Shown: one piece after another, positions 10,325 to 18,790 of the stretch | How the letters are laid out: the number at the start of each line of letters is the position of its first letter | Position numbering within the stretch: position 1 is the first letter of the stretch | Notes under the pieces: model-generated | Databases searched by the model: none | What the model was told of the DNA's origin: nothing | Seen by the model: the letters and a program-made list of their open reading frames with translations, nothing else | Translations under genes and position numbers: made by a program | Assembly (NCBI GenBank): GCA_021795235.1 | Contig: JAJYPP010000028.1 | Coordinates: 1-38,005, forward strand | Source: a bacterium | GTDB taxonomy: Bacteria; Chloroflexota; Dormibacteria; Aeolococcales; Bog-877 | Length of the DNA: 38,005 nucleotides | Reading direction: 5' to 3'

Positions 10325-11289
10325 GGGTGGCCCCCCGGCAGGCCCGACCAGACTGCCCAGCCGACCACCGCCGCCGCGGTCGCCAGGGCGACCGACCAGA
10401 ACCGCAGGTCGACCCCCCACTCGCTGATCCCGCCCAGCTCCAGGTGGTGGTGCAAAGGACTCATCCGCAGCAGCCTCCGGCCGCCGCTGAGTTTGAAGTA
10501 GGCGACCTGGGCCATCACCGACGCGGCCTCCGCCAGGTACACCAGCGCCAGCAACGGCAGCAGCAGCAGCAGCCCGGTCTCGGCCGCGGCCGCAGCCAGC
10601 ATGAGCCCAATCGCCAGCGACCCGGCATCGCCCATGAAGACTCGAGCGGCGGGCAGATTGAAGCAGAGGAAGGCGAGGACCAAGGCCGCCGCCGACCAGC
10701 ATGTCAGCGCCAGCAGCGGCCGGTGCTCCAGGGCCGCCGCCGCGCCGCAGGCGGCGAGGGCCGGCACGGCACAGCCGGCGGCCAGGCCGTCCACCCCGTC
10801 TGTCAGATTGGCGGCGTTGGCGGTCGCCAGCAGCGCCAGCGCCGCCAGGGCGATGCCGCCGATTCCAAGATCTCGCAGGCCAAGACCGGGAACCACCTCC
10901 ACCGAAGCGTGGGTGGCCTGGAGACCCAGGGCCAGGCCGGCCGCGCAGAGGGCGAGGAGGAGGAACTTGGGCACTACCCTCAACCCGGCGCCGCGCCGGA
11001 GCTTGGTCAGGTCGTCGAGCAGGCCCACCGCCGACCCCAGCAGGGCCGCACCCACGACCACCGCCCCCGCCGGCCCTCGCAGCGCCACCAGCCAGATCAC
11101 GGCCAGCAGCAGAGCGAACAGCAGACCACCGGCGGTGGGGGTTCCTGCCTTGGGGAGATGCGACGCAGGCCCGTCGCTGCGCTCTTGCTGGCGGATCCCC
11201 AAGCGCCCCAGGACCGCGATCGTGGGCGGATACAGCACCACCCCGCCCACGAAGGCGCCCGCCACGGCCAGTCCATTCACTCGAGGCAT
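10321..11289 (-). CDS. mraY: Phospho-MurNAc-pentapeptide transferase MraY
   Basis: MraY transfers phospho-MurNAc-pentapeptide to undecaprenyl phosphate to make lipid I. The 322-residue polytopic protein carries KAGTPTAGG (47-55), the DD pair (92-93), NLTDGVDGLA (161-170), FMGDAGSLAIG (218-228) and the PLHHHLE histidine motif (278-284). All the catalytic and Mg-binding residues of the family are therefore present. Start ATG 11289 lies one base after ftsI, and the stop overlaps ftsW. Normally murF precedes and murD follows mraY; here both are absent. Confidence 0.96.
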   Translation of the reverse strand: MPRVNGLAVAGAFVGGVVLYPPTIAVLGRLGIRQQERSDGPASHLPKAGTPTAGGLLFALLLAVIWLVALRGPAGAVVVGAALLGSAVGLLDDLTKLRRGAGLRVVPKFLLLALCAAGLALGLQATHASVEVVPGLGLRDLGIGGIALAALALLATANAANLTDGVDGLAAGCAVPALAACGAAAALEHRPLLALTCWSAAALVLAFLCFNLPAARVFMGDAGSLAIGLMLAAAAAETGLLLLLPLLALVYLAEAASVMAQVAYFKLSGGRRLLRMSPLHHHLELGGISEWGVDLRFWSVALATAAAVVGWAVWSGLPGGHP

Positions 11290-11290
11290 C

Positions 11291-13090
11291 TTATGGGCGT
11301 AGCTTGAAACGGGAGATCAGCGCCTGAGCAACCAGCTTGGAGGTGGGGGCGGCGTCGTACGCCCCCTCCCGCTGGGGGGGAGGAACCTGGGGGTAACGAA
11401 TGATGCAGATCATCGAGAACTGGGGGTTGCTGGCGGGCAGGAACTCCACGAAGGAGTCGATGGTGTTGTTGCCGTAGACGCCCTTCCCGTTGGAGACCGA
11501 AGAGGTGCCCGTCTTGCCGGCGATCTGCCCGTACCATGGTCCACTCATCTTGGCCTCGAAGCCCGAGGCGCCGGGCACGTCCACCACCCCGACCATCATC
11601 TTGGCCAGGGTCTGGGCCGCGGCGGCGCTTATCGCGCGGTGGGTCTTGGGCTTGATGTAGGTGGTCGGTTGGCCACCTCCGGTGATCGCGGTGACCACGT
11701 GGGGCTGGACCCAGACCCCGCCGTTGGCGACCGTGTTGACCGCCGCCAGCATCTGGATGGGGGTGGTCACGTACCCCTGGCCGAAGCTGGCCGTGGCCAG
11801 CTGGACCGGCTGCAGTTGCGACAGCGGCGGTAGCGGCTGGTTGGAGGCCCCCGCGAGGTCGATTCCGGTCGGTACCCCTATCCCGAAGGCCTTCATGTTC
11901 TGGTAGAAGGGCTTGGCGCCCTCCCACTGCTGGATGTGGACCGCGCCCACATTGAGGGAGTCCTCCAGCACCCAGTTCATGGTGATGACACCGTGGGCCT
12001 GGAGATCCCAGTCCCGGATGTGCCAACCCTGCACCGTCACCTCCCCGGTCTCGTTGAAGGTCTGGTTGGGGGTGATGACGTGGCGGTTCAGCGCTCCCGC
12101 GAAGGTGATGACCTTGCCCACCGAGCCCGGTTCGTAGAGGTCGGCCACCCCGGCGTCCTTGAAGAGCTTCTGCTGAGTGGTGCCGTAGTTGTTGGCGTTG
12201 TAGGACGGATAGTCGGCCCAGGCCACGATCCCCCCGGTGTGCACATTCATCACGATCATGGTCCCGGAGGCGCCGTGGACCTTCTTCACCTCGGCGGTGA
12301 GGTCCTGCTGGACCGCCGCCTGGATGTTGGCGTCCAGGCTGGTCTGAAGATTGCGTCCGTTCACCGCCGGACGCTGGGGGGCCGAGCTGAGGGCGACCGG
12401 GTTGCCCTGCAGGTCGGACACCACCGACTGCTGTCCGGGCCGGCCGGCCAACACGCTGTTGTAGTAGCCCTCCAGCCCGTACTGGCCCTGCCCGTTGGCG
12501 TTGACGAAGCCCAGCACGTTGGCGGCCAGGCTGGTACCCGGCACGGCTCCTGGTCCGTACGATCTGGTCTCGCCCTGGATGGCGCCCACCTGCGCCAGGT
12601 CGAGCCGCGCCACCTCCTGCTCCACCGCCGCGGTCTGCGCCTTGGCCAGGTAGACGAAGTCGAGGGGACGGCTCAGCTGGGTGAGCACCTGGTTCGCGGT
12701 GGCCCCCAGCACGGGAGCCAGGCGGGTGGCGTAGAGGAGTCGCTGCTGCCTGGGGATCAGGTTGGGGTCGGCCCAGATGTCGTAGACCGGGACGTTGCCC
12801 GCCAGCACCTGACCCTGGTCGTCGAGGATCAGCCCACGGGTGGCCGGGACCGTCACCTCTGACACCTGCTGAGAGACGGCGGCCGCGGCCAGCTGCGCCC
12901 CCTGGCGGATTTGGAGCTCGATCAGCCGGGCGCTCAGGCCGAAGACCACCAGCAGCACGATCCCAGCGATCACCGCCAGGCGCCGCTTGGGATCGCCGAG
13001 AGCTGGGGCGGCGTTGCGGCCGGCGAGATCGGCGGGGCGGATCCGGGGCGGGCCGGACGGACCGCGGCGGGAGTGGGGCCCGGTCGCCAC
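11291..13090 (-). CDS. ftsI: Class B penicillin-binding protein, FtsI/PBP2 type
   Basis: This is the septal D,D-transpeptidase that cross-links strands made by FtsW. The 599 residues have a basic cytoplasmic tail, one membrane anchor at about 37-55 and an N-terminal pedestal domain (TRGLILDDQGQVLA). The transpeptidase domain carries the catalytic S323-V-G-K tetrad, S378-L-N and KTGT (526-529). There are no PASTA repeats at the C-terminus. It is followed one base later by mraY and preceded by a short ftsL-like gene. Active-site spacing is normal, so the enzyme should bind beta-lactams. Confidence 0.94.
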   Translation of the reverse strand: MATGPHSRRGPSGPPRIRPADLAGRNAAPALGDPKRRLAVIAGIVLLVVFGLSARLIELQIRQGAQLAAAAVSQQVSEVTVPATRGLILDDQGQVLAGNVPVYDIWADPNLIPRQQRLLYATRLAPVLGATANQVLTQLSRPLDFVYLAKAQTAAVEQEVARLDLAQVGAIQGETRSYGPGAVPGTSLAANVLGFVNANGQGQYGLEGYYNSVLAGRPGQQSVVSDLQGNPVALSSAPQRPAVNGRNLQTSLDANIQAAVQQDLTAEVKKVHGASGTMIVMNVHTGGIVAWADYPSYNANNYGTTQQKLFKDAGVADLYEPGSVGKVITFAGALNRHVITPNQTFNETGEVTVQGWHIRDWDLQAHGVITMNWVLEDSLNVGAVHIQQWEGAKPFYQNMKAFGIGVPTGIDLAGASNQPLPPLSQLQPVQLATASFGQGYVTTPIQMLAAVNTVANGGVWVQPHVVTAITGGGQPTTYIKPKTHRAISAAAAQTLAKMMVGVVDVPGASGFEAKMSGPWYGQIAGKTGTSSVSNGKGVYGNNTIDSFVEFLPASNPQFSMICIIRYPQVPPPQREGAYDAAPTSKLVAQALISRFKLRP

Positions 13091-13094
13091 CGCC

Positions 13095-13511
13095 TCAGGC
13101 GCCCTTCAGGGCGGCCAGCGCCGGCAGCAGAGGGTTGCTGCCGTTGGGCGGAGGGGGGCTGATGACTTGCCAGGTGGGCGCGGGCCTCAGTCCGAGATGG
13201 GTTGCGGCCACATTCAGGGCCCCGGCGCTGTCGGCTGCCTGCAGCTCCTGGGCGAGAACCTGGGCGCTGTTCGCAAGCTGCGCCTTCTGAGCCTGGAGCG
13301 CCGCCACCTGATAGGTGAGGGCGGTGCCCTGCGCGGTCTCGAAGATGTAGCCGGTGGCGGCCAGAACCAGGGCAGCGACCAGTGGGAGTGCTGCCCAGGC
13401 CACCCCAGTCCTGAGCCGGGTGCGCTCTCGGGCCCGATTGGGCTGCACCTCCTCCTCATCAAACGGCAGGTACCCGGCGCGAGTGGGGCGAGGCGCGGCA
13501 ATTGTGGTCAT
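13095..13511 (-). CDS. ftsL: FtsL-like bitopic division protein
   Basis: The frame is open much further upstream, but that part lies over rsmH. ATG 13511 gives 138 residues, the size of FtsL. Visible features are a charged cytoplasmic N-terminus, a membrane helix at about 48-66 (AALPLVAALVLAATGYIF), a coiled-coil-like segment rich in Gln/Ala (VAALQAQKAQLANSAQVLAQ), then the short AATHLGLRPAP motif that resembles the end of FtsL-type coiled coils. It lies between rsmH and ftsI, the classical ftsL position. Sequence conservation in this family is very low, so identification leans on topology and position. Confidence 0.8.
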   Translation of the reverse strand: MTTIAAPRPTRAGYLPFDEEEVQPNRARERTRLRTGVAWAALPLVAALVLAATGYIFETAQGTALTYQVAALQAQKAQLANSAQVLAQELQAADSAGALNVAATHLGLRPAPTWQVISPPPPNGSNPLLPALAALKGA

Positions 13512-13582
13512 GGCTAGCTCTGCACTTGTTGCTGGATTGTGGACTGGAACTACTGGAGGGGCGGTCGGGACGAAACTGGCCC

Positions 13583-14611
13583 TCAGGGATCGGCGGGAGC
13601 CAGCCGGACAGCGGTGCGCAGGAGTGCCGACCGCGCCCTGGGGTTGCGCGCGATCTCGGCAGGGGTTGGGCGCAGTGCCCGTCGCGATGGCAGGCGGAGG
13701 GAGGCCCGGTGGGCACAGGTGCAGATGGGGCTGGGGGGAGGACAGACACAGTTCATTGCAAAGGTGTGGAGAAGACGTTTTGCAGTGGTGTCCTCTAGGG
13801 AGTGGAAGGAGACGACCCCCAAGCGCCCACCGGGCCGAAGAATCTGAATAGCAGCCGAGATCCCCGCCTCGAGCTCGCCAAGCTCGTCGTTGACGGCGAT
13901 GCGCAGGGCCAGGAAGGTCCTGGTGGCGGGGTGAATGTGAGGCGGCCACAGCCGCCTCGGAATGGCCGCCGCGCAGGCGGCGGCCAGCTGGGTGGTGGTG
14001 GTGACGGGCACCTGCCGGCGCTGCGCGGCCAGCGCCCTGGCGATGGCGCGGGAGTGTCGTTCCTGGCCGAAGCGCAGGAGCAGCCCTGCCAGCTCGTCCT
14101 CACTCGATTGATTGACGATGTCGGCGGCGGTCAGGCCGCCAGCGTGGGGATTCATGCGCATGTCCAGCGGGCCCTCAGCCTGAAAGCTGAAGCCCCGCCC
14201 CGGGTCGTCCAACTGGATCGAGGAGATCCCGAGGTCCATCACCACCACATCGGCCCTGAAGGCCTCCTCGCTCGCGATCAGCTCCAGCTGGGAGAAGCTC
14301 GCGACTCGGGCCTGAAAGGCAGCCCCGTACTGGGCGAACCTGCCAGCTGCTCGGGAAACAGCGGCCGGGTCCCGATCCAATGCCAGAACCCGACCGCCTG
14401 GGAGGATGCGCTGCAGCAGGGCGGCGGCGGTCCCGCCTCCGCCGAGAGTGGCGTCGACGACGGTCTCACCGGGCTGGGGATCGAGGAGCCGGAGCAGCTC
14501 CGACACCATCACGGGCTCGTGGGCGCTGACCGAATCGGCGGGGCGGGCGGCGACAGCTCGGGGGCTGCGGACCCGGCGCGAGGTACTCATGACTCCCAGC
14601 ATGACGCTCAC
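13583..14611 (-). CDS. rsmH: 16S rRNA m4C1402 methyltransferase RsmH (MraW)
   Basis: RsmH methylates N4 of C1402 in 16S rRNA using SAM. The 342 residues include HEPVMVSELLRLL, the SAM motif DATLGGGGTA, LALDRDPAA, VVMDLGISSIQLDD, GPLDMRMN and the C-terminal VSFHSLED block. Start GTG 14611 overlaps the mraZ stop as GTGA. Internal ATGs a few codons later are possible alternatives. The N-terminal 25 residues are extra compared with short relatives. Gene order mraZ-rsmH-ftsL is the standard dcw beginning. Confidence 0.96.
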   Translation of the reverse strand: MSVMLGVMSTSRRVRSPRAVAARPADSVSAHEPVMVSELLRLLDPQPGETVVDATLGGGGTAAALLQRILPGGRVLALDRDPAAVSRAAGRFAQYGAAFQARVASFSQLELIASEEAFRADVVVMDLGISSIQLDDPGRGFSFQAEGPLDMRMNPHAGGLTAADIVNQSSEDELAGLLLRFGQERHSRAIARALAAQRRQVPVTTTTQLAAACAAAIPRRLWPPHIHPATRTFLALRIAVNDELGELEAGISAAIQILRPGGRLGVVSFHSLEDTTAKRLLHTFAMNCVCPPPSPICTCAHRASLRLPSRRALRPTPAEIARNPRARSALLRTAVRLAPADP

Positions 14612-15081
14612 TGGTCAGCCCCCAGGTTGGCGGCCGGACCCCGTCCCTGCCCTATCACCTCGGCGGCCCGCTCGCGAATCCGCTCCCACGCCTCGGGCTC
14701 GAGCCGCTTGGAGCGCTCCGCGAATCGTTCCTCTGAGTAGACCTCCACCGCCTGGTTCATGCCCACGAAGACGGTGTTGCGAGAGAGCTCCGCATGGTCG
14801 CGGAGCTGAGGAGCGAGCAGGAGCCGCCCCTGGGCGTCCCAGTTGATCTGCTGCGTCGAGGAGAAGAAGTGAAAGAGGTAATCGCGGTAGTCGGGGTCCG
14901 CGACATCGGAGTAGGTCCGCTCCCCCACCAGCTGGTCCCAGTAACTGCGCGGGTACATCACCAGCGCGTACCCCGGACCCTTGGTGACGACGCCCCCGAG
15001 GAGGGCTTCCCGGAATCTGGCCGGGACAGCGACTCGGCCCTTCTCGTCGAGCGAGTGCAGGTAGGAACCATAGAAGGCCAC
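14608..15081 (-). CDS. mraZ: Transcriptional regulator MraZ
   Basis: MraZ is an AbrB-like double-domain DNA-binding protein that represses its own dcw operon in model species. The 157 residues contain the first repeat SLDEKGRVAVPARFRE (about 10-25) and the second half DAQGRLLLAPQLRDHAELSRN, both matching the family signature. GTG 15081 is preceded by a GAGGGGC Shine-Dalgarno. It is the first gene of the operon, with promoter and candidate operator repeats directly upstream. Confidence 0.95.
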   Translation of the reverse strand: MAFYGSYLHSLDEKGRVAVPARFREALLGGVVTKGPGYALVMYPRSYWDQLVGERTYSDVADPDYRDYLFHFFSSTQQINWDAQGRLLLAPQLRDHAELSRNTVFVGMNQAVEVYSEERFAERSKRLEPEAWERIRERAAEVIGQGRGPAANLGADQ

Positions 15082-15132
15082 GGCTGCCCCTCAGCTCCCA
15101 TACCCATCGCCCGATCGCACCACGAGGCTGCT

Positions 15133-15150
15133 CACCACTTCTCCCCACCA
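15133..15150 (-). promoter_or_regulatory. Candidate MraZ operator repeats
   Basis: On the minus strand, TGGGG (15147-15143) is followed after exactly 5 nt by TGGTG (15137-15133). They lie between the predicted -10 element and the mraZ start. MraZ in E. coli recognises direct TGGGN repeats with 5-nt spacers in the same location. Only two repeats at that spacing are present, so this is a moderate match. Confidence 0.4.
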
Positions 15151-15167
15151 CCGGCCGGAATGGAGGG

Positions 15168-15196
15168 ACTGTATCAGTTCCAGAGCTCGCGGTCAA
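15168..15196 (-). promoter_or_regulatory. Predicted sigma70-type promoter of the dcw operon
   Basis: TTGACC (15196-15191) and TACAGT (15173-15168) are separated by exactly 17 bp on the minus strand, about 90 bp before the mraZ start. This is the best promoter match I found in the window. It would drive mraZ and probably much of the cluster. Confidence 0.65.
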
Positions 15197-15454
15197 CTCT
15201 TTACCAGAGATTGTTCGTCGGAACCTCAAGTTCAATAGCGGTGGTGATCCATACCCACTCCATCCCTCAAACCTCCCCACCTCTCCCCCCGCTGGTGCAG
15301 CCGCCTGCGGGAGAAGTCGGTCGGACTGGTGTCCCGGGACCCAAGCCCTTGTCGCTGGCCCACCTGAGCTGCGGGATCGATGGCAGCGGAGCCGAGCGCC
15401 CGGCTGGGTCCGAACGGGGACGGCGCAGGGGGGCTCGGCCCCCCTGCGGGGAGG

Positions 15455-15845
15455 GGTACGGCGGGCGGTAAGCCGAGTTCTGTACCCCTGGAGCCCCCCG
15501 CTGCGCGGGTCTCCCCCCAGGGGCGATGGCCATCCATCTACGGTGACGGTCACCCGTCACCTCCAGCGACCCACCCGAGTGTCAGCGGGCGAGCAACCCG
15601 CGGATGCCAACATCCACACTCTGCCGGGTCTTGCTCCGGGCGGGGTTTACCTGGCCGGCCGGTCACCCGGCCGCCGGTGGGCTCTTACCCCACCATTTCA
15701 CCATCGCCGGCCGATGCGCCGGCTGTGTCTTTCTGTGGCACTCTCCCTGAGGTTTCCCTCGCCGGGTGTTGCCCGGCGCCCTGCTCTTAGGAGCTCGGAC
15801 TTTCCTCGACCGGCCGAGCCGGCCGCGGCCATCTGCCCGCCACCC
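15455..15845 (-). ncRNA. rnpB: RNase P RNA (rnpB)
   Basis: This is the catalytic RNA of ribonuclease P, which matures tRNA 5' ends. On the minus strand the 5' half contains the universal GAGGAAAGTCCGAGCTCC block (about 15805-15788) and the 3' half contains ACAGAACTCGGCTTACCG (about 15485-15468). The two ends pair through GGCGGGC/GCCCGCC (P1). Between them are ACAGAAAGACA-like and GGTAAACCCC-like conserved core segments. Length near 390 nt fits a bacterial type A RNA. A GC-rich hairpin just downstream (about 15425-15447) could help termination. Ends are approximate. Confidence 0.93.
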
Positions 15846-15887
15846 AGGTCCATCGTAGACCAGATTCGATGCGACGGGAACCCTGAG

Positions 15888-16205
15888 TCAGGCCGTCGGC
15901 CCGCGACGGGCGCGGTTGAGTGCCATCACCTGAAAGGTCAGGATCAGGACCAGGATCAGCCCCATGGGCAAGGCGACAACTCCTGCACCTGTCCGCGACG
16001 GAGCGGCGACCATCAGCTCGAACAGAGATATGAGCACCCCGACACCCGGATAGAGCAGCAGCCCCGCGGTCCTACCCCACCAGGCATTGGCGCCACCGAT
16101 CCCGAAGTGGACGGGCACCCGAGCCTGCGGCGGCAGGGTCAGAAAGCCCCAAGCCGCCACCAGGAACATCAGCAACAGAGGGGCCAGAGCAAGCGGGGCC
16201 AGCAT
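15888..16205 (-). CDS. Small DUF1648-like membrane protein
   Basis: ATG 16205 is chosen because GAGGAGG lies 7 nt upstream; the longer open frame upstream looks non-coding. The 105 residues contain three hydrophobic segments (about 5-20, 44-60 and 75-95). A soluble turn, LPPQARVPVHFGIGGANAWWG, resembles the LPxxVPxHFxxxGxxDxW signature of DUF1648/SdpI-like proteins. The function of those proteins is mostly unknown, apart from SdpI immunity. It is short for SdpI and might be a single-unit relative. It lies alone downstream of nothing obvious, facing rnpB. Confidence 0.6.
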   Translation of the reverse strand: MLAPLALAPLLLMFLVAAWGFLTLPPQARVPVHFGIGGANAWWGRTAGLLLYPGVGVLISLFELMVAAPSRTGAGVVALPMGLILVLILTFQVMALNRARRGPTA

Positions 16206-16450
16206 CCGCACCTCCTCAGGAATCCGCGCGCCAACGGTGTCTGGACATGAGTCTACGGGCTGTGGTTTCACCGCCCGGGCTCTGGTGAGGGCGGTCAATC
16301 GCCGTGGCTGGGGACTCGGATTCCAATGGGAACGGTGGGAGCGCCACGCTGTCTTCACAGTGTGACGCCTCGGCCATGGCGGTTGGGTACACCCATCGCC
16401 AGCGGGCCGGCACCGCCCCTTTCCCTGCCCCGAGCCGCGGCCGGACTACC

Positions 16451-17359
16451 TCAGCCAGGATGGTCCCGAGAGAGCAGAGGCGTGCCGACCCAGCCCCAAT
16501 AGGTGCGGTGGCGGTCGATCTCGCGGCCGGTGAGCTCCATCACCTCGACCAGGTCCAACTGATCGCCATCGGGAGTCAGACGCGGGTACTCCCAGATGAG
16601 AGTGCGTCCGTCGAAGTGGTAGTGCCCGCTGCGGTGCCAGCGCACCAGCTCTTCGGGACGGGCGCGAGTTCCCGCTTCGAAGAACGGGCGGATCTGATCG
16701 CGCCCCCGCAGAACGCCGCTGGCCCGGTCGAGAATCCTGGGGATGAGCGGACTCTCCAAGACCGCATCGGCGGTGTAAAGGGAGAGCAGGCCCTCCACGT
16801 CTCCTGCCCTGGCCCTCCTATCCCACTCGCTGAACACGAATGCAGCGTCCTCGGAGCTGACCGCTGCGTGGTGGGTCAGGTCGCCAACCTGACGGGCGTA
16901 GTACACGATGTCGACCAGGTGCCACGCGATCTGACGGATAGTCCAAGCGTCGCCTCTTTTCGCATCCAGGGCGGCCCCGTCCAGAGTGATCAAGCGTGCC
17001 TGCCACAGCTGGCCCAGCCGGCGTAGCCGGCTCTTCGCTTCGTCGAGATCCACCTCGGTGAACCGGGCCCAGTCCGCCTCCAGGGTCACGGTCCGGCCAT
17101 GCCAGGTGTCTGGTATGGCAGGCAACCCCTCCAGCATGGCTTCGACCTCGGCGAGATGGTCGAGAAGGTGGTCCGCCACCCGCCGCAGTGCCTTGGCGGG
17201 AGTCCAGACGTTGCCGTCGCCATAGACCGCGCGCCCGTCCCAGGCCAGCCACGTGGCCGCCAGGCGCAGGACCTCGTCGATCGCGGTGGTGATCAGCTCG
17301 GCCGGGTCACGGCCGTCGCTGATGGTCGGTGTCGGCATCGGGATCTTGTCAGCAATCAT
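16451..17359 (-). CDS. DinB-like / SnoaL-like two-domain protein
   Basis: ATG 17359 gives 302 residues; a longer open frame upstream crosses the divergent regulator and is rejected. The N-terminal half (about 40-170) looks like a DinB/YfiT four-helix protein. It includes WTPAKALRRVADHLLDHLAEVEAML and a second WTIRQIAWHLVDIVYYARQVG histidine helix typical of the metal site in that superfamily. The C-terminal part (about 180-300) is a SnoaL/NTF2-like domain (WDRRARAGDVEGLLSLYTADAVLESPL cut by loops; HYHFDGRTLIWEY). Such proteins bind small ligands or act as thiol-dependent transferases. It is divergent from an ArsR-type regulator 65 bp away, which may control it. Confidence 0.7.
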   Translation of the reverse strand: MIADKIPMPTPTISDGRDPAELITTAIDEVLRLAATWLAWDGRAVYGDGNVWTPAKALRRVADHLLDHLAEVEAMLEGLPAIPDTWHGRTVTLEADWARFTEVDLDEAKSRLRRLGQLWQARLITLDGAALDAKRGDAWTIRQIAWHLVDIVYYARQVGDLTHHAAVSSEDAAFVFSEWDRRARAGDVEGLLSLYTADAVLESPLIPRILDRASGVLRGRDQIRPFFEAGTRARPEELVRWHRSGHYHFDGRTLIWEYPRLTPDGDQLDLVEVMELTGREIDRHRTYWGWVGTPLLSRDHPG

Positions 17360-17424
17360 GCAATCGACACTAACGCCGCAATTGTTCGCTGGCGACCAAA
17401 CCATCGTTGCGGGAGAATTACGAG

Positions 17425-18168
17425 GTGCCGCAGGCGAATGTCTACGATGTCGACGTCGCCTCGATCGCGGCCCTGATCGGGGATCCGGCTCGGTGCGCCA
17501 TGTTGAATGCCCTGTTGGGGGGCGGCGCTCTGCCGGCAGGCGAGCTGGCCCGACTTGCCGGCATCTCTCCCGCCACCGCGACCGGGCACCTGCACAAGCT
17601 GGTGGATGGGGGCCTTGTCCAAGTCGTCGCGCAGGGGCGTCACCGCTATCACCGACTGTCCGGGCCTCACGTTGCCTCAGCGCTGGAGGCGCTCGCAATT
17701 CTGGCCCCTGCGGTGCCGGTGCGGTCTCTGCGCCAGAGCCGCACCGCCAGCGCGTTGGCCGAGGCCAGGACCTGCTACGACCATCTGGCCGGGCGCCTCG
17801 GAGTCGCCGTGGCCACGACATTGCTCGAGAGGAAGGCCCTGGAACCCACAGATGAGCGCGACCACCGGCTCACCGCCGCCGGCCGGGAGCTGCTGGCTCA
17901 ACTCGGCATCGAGGCCGAGGGGCTGGGGCACGGCCGCCGGGCCTTCGCCAGGTTCTGTCTTGACTGGACCGAGCGAAGGCCCCACCTGGCCGGGGAGTTG
18001 CCCGCACAGTTGCTCAGCATGATGCTCCGGGACGGGTGGTTCCGCCGTGACGCGGCTGGCCGGGCATTGCAGGTCACGGAGAAGGGCACGAAGGCGCTCT
18101 CTGCCACCCTGGGGCTGGATGTCGCCGACGAAGGGAACCATGGCCGACCGGAACCTCTTGAGAGATGA
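17425..18168 (+). CDS. ArsR-type winged-helix transcriptional regulator
   Basis: GTG 17425 follows GGGAG by 10 nt; a TTG at 17407 in frame is the alternative. The product of about 247 residues starts with a winged helix-turn-helix (about 10-85). It has ALIGDPARCAMLNALLGGG, LARLAGISPATATGHLHKLVDGG and HRYHRLSGP, the ArsR-family pattern. A conserved C-terminal part follows with RTCYDHLAGRLGV and a DGWFRRD/LQVTEKG winged segment, as in long ArsR-like regulators of actinobacteria and relatives. No ArsR metal-binding CxC motif is present, so it probably senses something other than arsenite. It is divergent to the DinB-like gene, its likely target. Confidence 0.82.
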   Translation: MPQANVYDVDVASIAALIGDPARCAMLNALLGGGALPAGELARLAGISPATATGHLHKLVDGGLVQVVAQGRHRYHRLSGPHVASALEALAILAPAVPVRSLRQSRTASALAEARTCYDHLAGRLGVAVATTLLERKALEPTDERDHRLTAAGRELLAQLGIEAEGLGHGRRAFARFCLDWTERRPHLAGELPAQLLSMMLRDGWFRRDAAGRALQVTEKGTKALSATLGLDVADEGNHGRPEPLER

Positions 18169-18346
18169 CGCTGGCGATCCCGGAGGGATCCGCTCAGGGC
18201 TGGCGAAGACGGTGGCCTCGGCGACCGGCAGCGCTGGAACAGCCCCCCTACCCCAAGGCGGTCGGTGCAAAGCCGTGATCAGGGTCGTGGAGGTCGGCGG
18301 CAGCGTACCGCGAGCCGGAGCCAGCCATCGAGGTCAGTGACGCCAT

Positions 18347-18790
18347 TCAGTGGCGCTGGAATCTGCGACCGGCCTCCACCGCCAGCCGGTCGACCCGGTT
18401 GTTGCCGGCGGAGTCCTGGTGGCCGCGCACATGGGCGAAGCGCACCGCTCCTTTGAGTTCGCCCAACAGGAGGTCGATGGCGGGAAAGAGATCCCGGTTG
18501 GCGTTGCGCTTCCACCCCTTGCTCAGCCAGCCGATCACGTTGAGGGAGTCCACGTGCAAGAGCAAGCCCTGGTCGAGTCGCCGCTTCCGGGCGAAGGCTG
18601 CCAGCGCCTCTCTGGCCCCGACCAGCTCCATGCGGTTGTTGGTGGTCGAGGGCTCGCCCCCGGAACCCTCCTCCACCCCATCCTCCCACTGGATGAGGTA
18701 ACCCCATCCCCCCGGACCGGGGTTGCCGCTGCAGGCTCCGTCGCTGTAGGCGTGCACCCATTCCAGGCGCCGCGCCGAGACCGTGGTCAC
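18347..18790 (-). CDS. rnhA: Ribonuclease HI
   Basis: RNase HI cleaves RNA in RNA-DNA hybrids such as Okazaki primers and R-loops. The 147 residues show the four catalytic acids: D17 in SDGACSGNPGPGG, E55 in NNRMEL, D81 in HVDSLNVI (most relatives have TDS-x-Y-V) and D134 in GNNRVDRLA, plus H124 in VRGHQ. GTG 18790 overlaps the stop of the zinc-ribbon gene as GTGA, so it is translationally coupled and last in a four-gene operon. The replaced TDSxYV residues are unusual, but catalysis should be intact. Confidence 0.92.
   Translation of the reverse strand: MTTVSARRLEWVHAYSDGACSGNPGPGGWGYLIQWEDGVEEGSGGEPSTTNNRMELVGAREALAAFARKRRLDQGLLLHVDSLNVIGWLSKGWKRNANRDLFPAIDLLLGELKGAVRFAHVRGHQDSAGNNRVDRLAVEAGRRFQRH

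Noticed and set aside
9044..10501. 485-codon plus-strand open frame opposite ftsW and mraY
   Set aside because: It is antisense to two secure membrane-protein genes and rich in Gln, His and Asp.
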